Below are positions 5,006 to 7,737 of a stretch of 7,737 bases of DNA, one piece after another. The stretch covers positions 1 to 7,737 of the forward strand of contig JAJRRZ010000039.1 in assembly GCA_024279045.1 (NCBI GenBank). Reading direction: 5' to 3'. Positions within the stretch are counted from its first letter, which is position 1; every line of letters starts with the position of its first letter. Made by a program: the position numbers and the translations under genes. The DNA comes from Alphaproteobacteria bacterium. GTDB lineage: Bacteria > Pseudomonadota > Alphaproteobacteria > Rhizobiales > Aestuariivirgaceae. The notes beneath the pieces are model-generated. The model was not told the origin of the DNA and searched no databases. It saw only the letters and a program-made list of their open reading frames with translations.

Positions 5006-5272
5006 TCAGCCCTGCTCCTCCACGTCGGGCAGCATGCCCAGGGCGGAGAGATACAGCGCCAGCATCGCCTCCTCTTCCTCGCGCTCCTGCGGGTCCTTCT
5101 TGCGCATGGTGATGACCTTGCGCAGGACCTTCGTGTCGAAGCCCAGCGCCTTTGCCTCGGCGTAGACTTCCTTGATGTCCTCCGCGATGGCTTTCTTCTC
5201 TTCCTCCAACCGCTCGATGCGCTCCACCAGGGCGCGCAACTGATCGCGGGCGAAGTTCGATTCGCCTTGCAT
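5006..5272 (-). CDS. gapR: GapR family DNA-binding protein (DUF2312)
   Basis: The 88-residue protein is almost entirely helical, with a long coiled-coil (about 8-43, RALVERIERLEEEKKAI) followed by the conserved EVYAEAKALGFD (35-46), the basic stretch KVLRKVITMRKK (48-59) and the C-terminal helix QEREEEEAMLALYLSALGM (62-80). This is the DUF2312/GapR family (PF10073), confined largely to Alphaproteobacteria. In Caulobacter, GapR forms a clamp around overtwisted DNA, stimulates type II topoisomerases and is needed for normal chromosome replication and cell-cycle progress. ATG 5272 follows GGGAG (5286-5282) by 9 nt, and the length matches the family. It starts 35 bp after the stop of the N-formylglutamate amidohydrolase gene on the same strand and probably shares its transcript. 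The C-terminus (DVEEQG) is acidic and variable. Confidence 0.93.
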   Translation of the reverse strand: MQGESNFARDQLRALVERIERLEEEKKAIAEDIKEVYAEAKALGFDTKVLRKVITMRKKDPQEREEEEAMLALYLSALGMLPDVEEQG

Positions 5273-5307
5273 GGCCTTGTTCTCCCAGGTTGTGTGGGGT
5301 TCCCCGG

Positions 5308-6150
5308 TCAGGAATCGCGCTGCACGTGCGCGCTATCCGCACCAAGGTGTGCATCGCCTGCCCTGTTCTCGTCAAGCACGTCGCGCAAGGCGCCGGCAAT
5401 GCGCTCGGCCCATTGCCGCTGGCCGTCCTCGGTGGCGACAAGATCCTGGCGAATCTCGACAAGTGTATGAGCCAGCCCCTTGCCCACGCCGTGGCGATCC
5501 AGCGTGTCGCCGGGCAGACCACCGCTGTAAGGTTCGTTGACGCCGATGGCCAGATCAGGATGACGCCGGCGCAGGGCGTCAATGAAGGGTGGCGACATGT
5601 CCGGCTGCGCCGGGTCGAACAGCACGCCCGCCTGCCATGGACGCGGCACACCACGCCAGACCGGGGTGAAGGTGTGCACCGAAAGCAGCAGCGGCACGCG
5701 CCCGGCGGTGCGCATGGCGGCGATGGCCTTGCCGATGGTGTTGTCGTAGGCGCGCCAGAAGCGTTCGATGCGCCGGGTGCGTTCTGCCGCATCGACGAGG
5801 GCATTGCCGGGAATGATGCTGCCATCGGCAATGCGCATGATCAGGGTGGGATCATCAAGGCCCCGGTTGGGGTCGATCAGCAGGCGCGAGAAGGCGGCCA
5901 GCACGGCGGGGGCATTCAGCAGTCGCGCCAGGTGGCGCGCCACGCCTGCAGCACCGATGTCATGGGCAATGTGGCGTTGCAGCTCTCCCGGCGGCAGGCC
6001 GAGGCTGGCGTATTCAGCCGGCATGGCGTTGCTGGCGTGATCGCACAATATCAGCACGCCAGCGGCGGCATTGCCGGGCACTGTTTCGACGGCTTCCGTG
6101 CGATATGCCGGAAAGGGAGATGGCGTCGAATGCTCCATCGGTCCGTGCAT
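5308..6150 (-). CDS. N-formylglutamate amidohydrolase family protein
   Basis: The 280-residue cytosolic protein belongs to PF05013, zinc-dependent hydrolases that include HutG, which splits N-formyl-L-glutamate into glutamate and formate in histidine degradation. Conserved blocks are in order: LILCDHASNAMP (33-44), HIAHDIGA (60-67), FSRLLIDPNR (87-96), LLSVHTFTPVW (155-165), the EPYSG motif (206-210) and GKGLAHTLVEIRQDLV (223-238). These contain the His/Asp/Glu residues that would hold the metal. ATG 6150 is preceded by AGGAG (6162-6158) at 7 nt; ATG 6138 is a weaker alternative. No other hut gene is present, and members in this alphaproteobacterial neighbourhood next to DUF1036 and pyruvate kinase are usually not in hut operons, so the true substrate may differ. 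It leads the transcript into gapR. Confidence 0.9.
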   Translation of the reverse strand: MHGPMEHSTPSPFPAYRTEAVETVPGNAAAGVLILCDHASNAMPAEYASLGLPPGELQRHIAHDIGAAGVARHLARLLNAPAVLAAFSRLLIDPNRGLDDPTLIMRIADGSIIPGNALVDAAERTRRIERFWRAYDNTIGKAIAAMRTAGRVPLLLSVHTFTPVWRGVPRPWQAGVLFDPAQPDMSPPFIDALRRRHPDLAIGVNEPYSGGLPGDTLDRHGVGKGLAHTLVEIRQDLVATEDGQRQWAERIAGALRDVLDENRAGDAHLGADSAHVQRDS

Positions 6151-6233
6151 GGTTGAACTCCTGCTCCTCACAGGCCGTGAAGATGGCCGCATGGCAGAGG
6201 TATTGCAAGGGTGTCGCACAAGCGCGCAGGCCC

Positions 6234-6263
6234 TTGCCAGTGGCCGCCGTGCGGGGCTACAAA
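6234..6263 (+). promoter_or_regulatory. candidate promoter for DUF1036-pyk
   Basis: TTGCCA (6234-6239, five of six bases of TTGACA) and TACAAA (6258-6263, four of six of TATAAT) are 18 bp apart, with expected start near 6270 and a leader of about 95 nt. It lies in the 214-bp gap between the divergent N-formylglutamate amidohydrolase and DUF1036 genes. I could not pick a convincing minus-strand promoter in the same gap. Confidence 0.45.
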
Positions 6264-6364
6264 CGCCCACGGCGCGGTTTGCGACCCTTTTTCATGAAAT
6301 CGGCCAGATTGTGCGGCATGTGCCGCGGCGGGCGGATGGTCGCAACAAGGGAAAACGGGCAGCC

Positions 6365-6817
6365 ATGACGCATCGCAGCAGCATGTTCCGGATGCTGGCG
6401 GGGGGTGCCGCCATCTTCGTGATGAGCGGCGCGCAACCGGCCCTGGCCGATCTGAAACTGTGCAACAAGACAACCAGCACCATCGGTGTGGCGCTGGGCT
6501 ACAAGGACAACAAGGGCTGGGCTTCGGAGGGCTGGTGGAACATTCCGGCGGGGCAGTGCAAGACGCTGCTGCAAGGAGATCTGATCGCACGGTATTACTA
6601 CATCTACGCCATCGACTACGACAAGGGCGGCACCTGGGGCGGCCCGGCGAAGATGTGCATCCAGGACAGGATCTTCACCATCCGCGGGCGCACCAACTGC
6701 GAGCCGCGCGGCTACAAGACGGGGGGATTTTACGAAGTGGATACCGGCGAGAAGCTGGATTTCACCATCATGCTGCGCGAGGACAGCGCCCAGCACAATA
6801 AGAAGGCAAGGCCCTGA
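6365..6817 (+). CDS. exported DUF1036 protein
   Basis: The 150-residue protein starts with a signal peptide (basic MTHRSSMFR, hydrophobic LAGGAAIFVM, cleavage after ALA at about residue 28), so the mature protein is probably periplasmic. The rest is one DUF1036 domain (PF06282): DLKLCNKTTSTIGVALGY (29-46), GWASEGWWNIPAGQCKTLL (51-69), the aromatic RYYYIYAID (76-84) and CIQDRIFTIRGRTNC (98-112), ending with GFYEVDTGEK (121-130). Cysteines at 33, 65, 98 and 112 could form two disulfides, which fits an exported location. The fold resembles a small beta-rich integument-like protein; no activity is known. ATG 6365 is chosen for the signal peptide; AAGGGA (6347-6352) is 12 nt upstream, and ATG 6383 is an alternative. 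It stands 60 bp before pyruvate kinase with no terminator between them, so the two are probably co-transcribed. Confidence 0.88.
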   Translation: MTHRSSMFRMLAGGAAIFVMSGAQPALADLKLCNKTTSTIGVALGYKDNKGWASEGWWNIPAGQCKTLLQGDLIARYYYIYAIDYDKGGTWGGPAKMCIQDRIFTIRGRTNCEPRGYKTGGFYEVDTGEKLDFTIMLREDSAQHNKKARP

Positions 6818-6877
6818 GGCACACCACTGCCGGTGGGACAGGGGTTCAACACACTTTCCGAGGGGATCTGACAAAAG

Positions 6878-7737
6878 GTGAAAAGGGAACGCAAGGTCAA
6901 GATACTGGCCACGCTGGGGCCGGCGTCGAACACGGAAGAAAAGATCGAGGCGCTGTTTCTGGCCGGGGCGGATGTCTTCCGCATCAACATGAGCCATTCC
7001 AGCCACGAGCTGCTGGAAGAATATCACCGCATGATTCGCGCGGTGGAGCAGCGCCATGGCCGGCCCATCGGCATCCTGGTGGATCTGCAGGGGCCGAAGC
7101 TGCGCATTGGCGAGATTGCCGACCCGCCGGCCATTCTGGAACCGGGCGACACCTTCGTGCTGGACAGCGACCCCACGCCGGGGGATGCCAGCCGCGCCTA
7201 TCTGCCGCATCCGGAGATCTTCGCGGCCATTCGTCCCGGTGATCAGATGCTGCTCAACGACGGGCTGATCCGCCTCTCCGTGCTGGAGGTGGAGGACGGG
7301 CGCATCATCACCCGCGTGATCTATGGCGGGGCGCTGTCCTCGCGCAAGGGCGTGAACCTGCCTGATACCGTGGTGCCGCTTTCCGCCCTGACGGAGAAGG
7401 ATCGCGCCGACCTGGAAAAGGCCTGCGAAACGGGCGTGGACTGGATTGCCCTGTCGTTCGTGCAGCGGCCAGATGACGTGGCCACGGTGCGCAAGATGGT
7501 GCGCGGGCGCGCCGGCGTGCTGGCAAAGATCGAAAAGCCCGCCGCGCTGCGCTGCCTGCGCGAGATCATCGACCTGTCCGATGCGCTGATGGTGGCGCGT
7601 GGCGACCTGGGCGTGGAGCTGCCGCTGGAATCGGTGCCCGGATGGCAGAAACGCATCACCCGCGCGGCGCGTCGCGCCGGCAAGCCAGTGGTGGTGGCCA
7701 CGCAGATGCTGGAATCGATGATCGAGAATCCCTCGCC
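6878..7737 (+). CDS. pyk: pyruvate kinase, N-terminal 286 residues (3' end outside window)
   Basis: Pyruvate kinase transfers phosphate from phosphoenolpyruvate to ADP, the last step of glycolysis, in the cytosol. The visible part covers the first half of the barrel (VKILATLGPAS, 7-17; VFRINMSHSS, 33-42, with the Arg/Asn of the active site; ILVDLQGPKLRIG, 66-78) and the B domain (about 80-160, with LLNDG at 125-129). The barrel then resumes with DWIALSFVQ (188-196), the catalytic Lys217 in AKIEKP, metal ligands Glu219 and Asp243 (VARGDLGVE), and ATQMLESM (274-281). The allosteric C-terminal domain is not in the window. GTG 6878 is the first possible start: an in-frame TGA lies at 6869-6871 and the family N-terminus (RKVKI) follows at once. 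GAGGGG (6860-6865) lies 12 nt upstream, rather far. It is downstream of the DUF1036 gene, probably in one operon. Confidence 0.96.
   Translation, partial: MKRERKVKILATLGPASNTEEKIEALFLAGADVFRINMSHSSHELLEEYHRMIRAVEQRHGRPIGILVDLQGPKLRIGEIADPPAILEPGDTFVLDSDPTPGDASRAYLPHPEIFAAIRPGDQMLLNDGLIRLSVLEVEDGRIITRVIYGGALSSRKGVNLPDTVVPLSALTEKDRADLEKACETGVDWIALSFVQRPDDVATVRKMVRGRAGVLAKIEKPAALRCLREIIDLSDALMVARGDLGVELPLESVPGWQKRITRAARRAGKPVVVATQMLESMIENPS

Noticed and set aside
4761..5831. Minus-strand open frame of 356 codons
   Set aside because: It runs through the carD 3' end, the carD terminator, gapR and the amidohydrolase in a different frame; all of those are supported by conserved motifs.
6257..7210. 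Minus-strand open frame of 317 codons
   Set aside because: It is antisense to the DUF1036 and pyruvate kinase genes, and its composition is that of a shadow frame.
1..7737. CRISPR array, prophage, toxin-antitoxin or other defence system
   Set aside because: No spaced direct repeats, integrase, phage or defence-type domains were seen; all genes belong to housekeeping or conserved families.

Overview
This is a GC-rich window with a gene content and order typical of Alphaproteobacteria: a GapR-family nucleoid protein, a CarD/CdnL-type regulator, a DUF1036 protein next to pyruvate kinase, and a CtrA-type box. The order Rhodospirillales or a relative seems likely, but the genus cannot be named from this sequence. 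Most of the window is ordinary housekeeping chromosome. I found no CRISPR array, prophage, toxin-antitoxin pair or obvious defence system.

Left part (1-3158), all on the minus strand, read right to left: a stand-alone prolyl-tRNA editing protein (ProX type), the bifunctional coenzyme A enzyme CoaBC, a rhomboid intramembrane protease, and the start of an SppA/ClpP-fold membrane protease (SDH family), which runs off the window edge. A 161-bp near-palindromic element flanked by a TA duplication in a CTAG context (195-355) lies just upstream of the ribosome binding site of the SDH-family gene. It looks like a non-autonomous insertion element (MITE).

Centre (3159-4981), plus strand: a compact region with possible overlapping divergent promoters, tRNA-Gly(GCC) with encoded CCA, a strong terminator, and a secreted TPR protein that may be translated from a leaderless mRNA. 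A regulatory intergenic region of about 390 bp follows. It holds inverted repeats, a perfect TTAA-N7-TTAA CtrA-type box overlapping a plausible promoter, and a strong terminator only about 70 nt downstream, so a short RNA or an attenuated leader is possible. Then come the CarD-family gene and its own terminator.

Right part (4982-7737): gapR and an N-formylglutamate amidohydrolase family gene form a minus-strand pair. They are divergent from a plus-strand pair of a secreted DUF1036 protein and pyruvate kinase, which is cut by the window edge. I recall this pyk / DUF1036 / N-formylglutamate amidohydrolase / DUF2312 grouping as recurrent in Alphaproteobacteria; its functional logic is not obvious. 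The most interesting signals are regulatory: the CtrA-type box with the short terminated transcript before carD, and the palindromic element placed against a start site.
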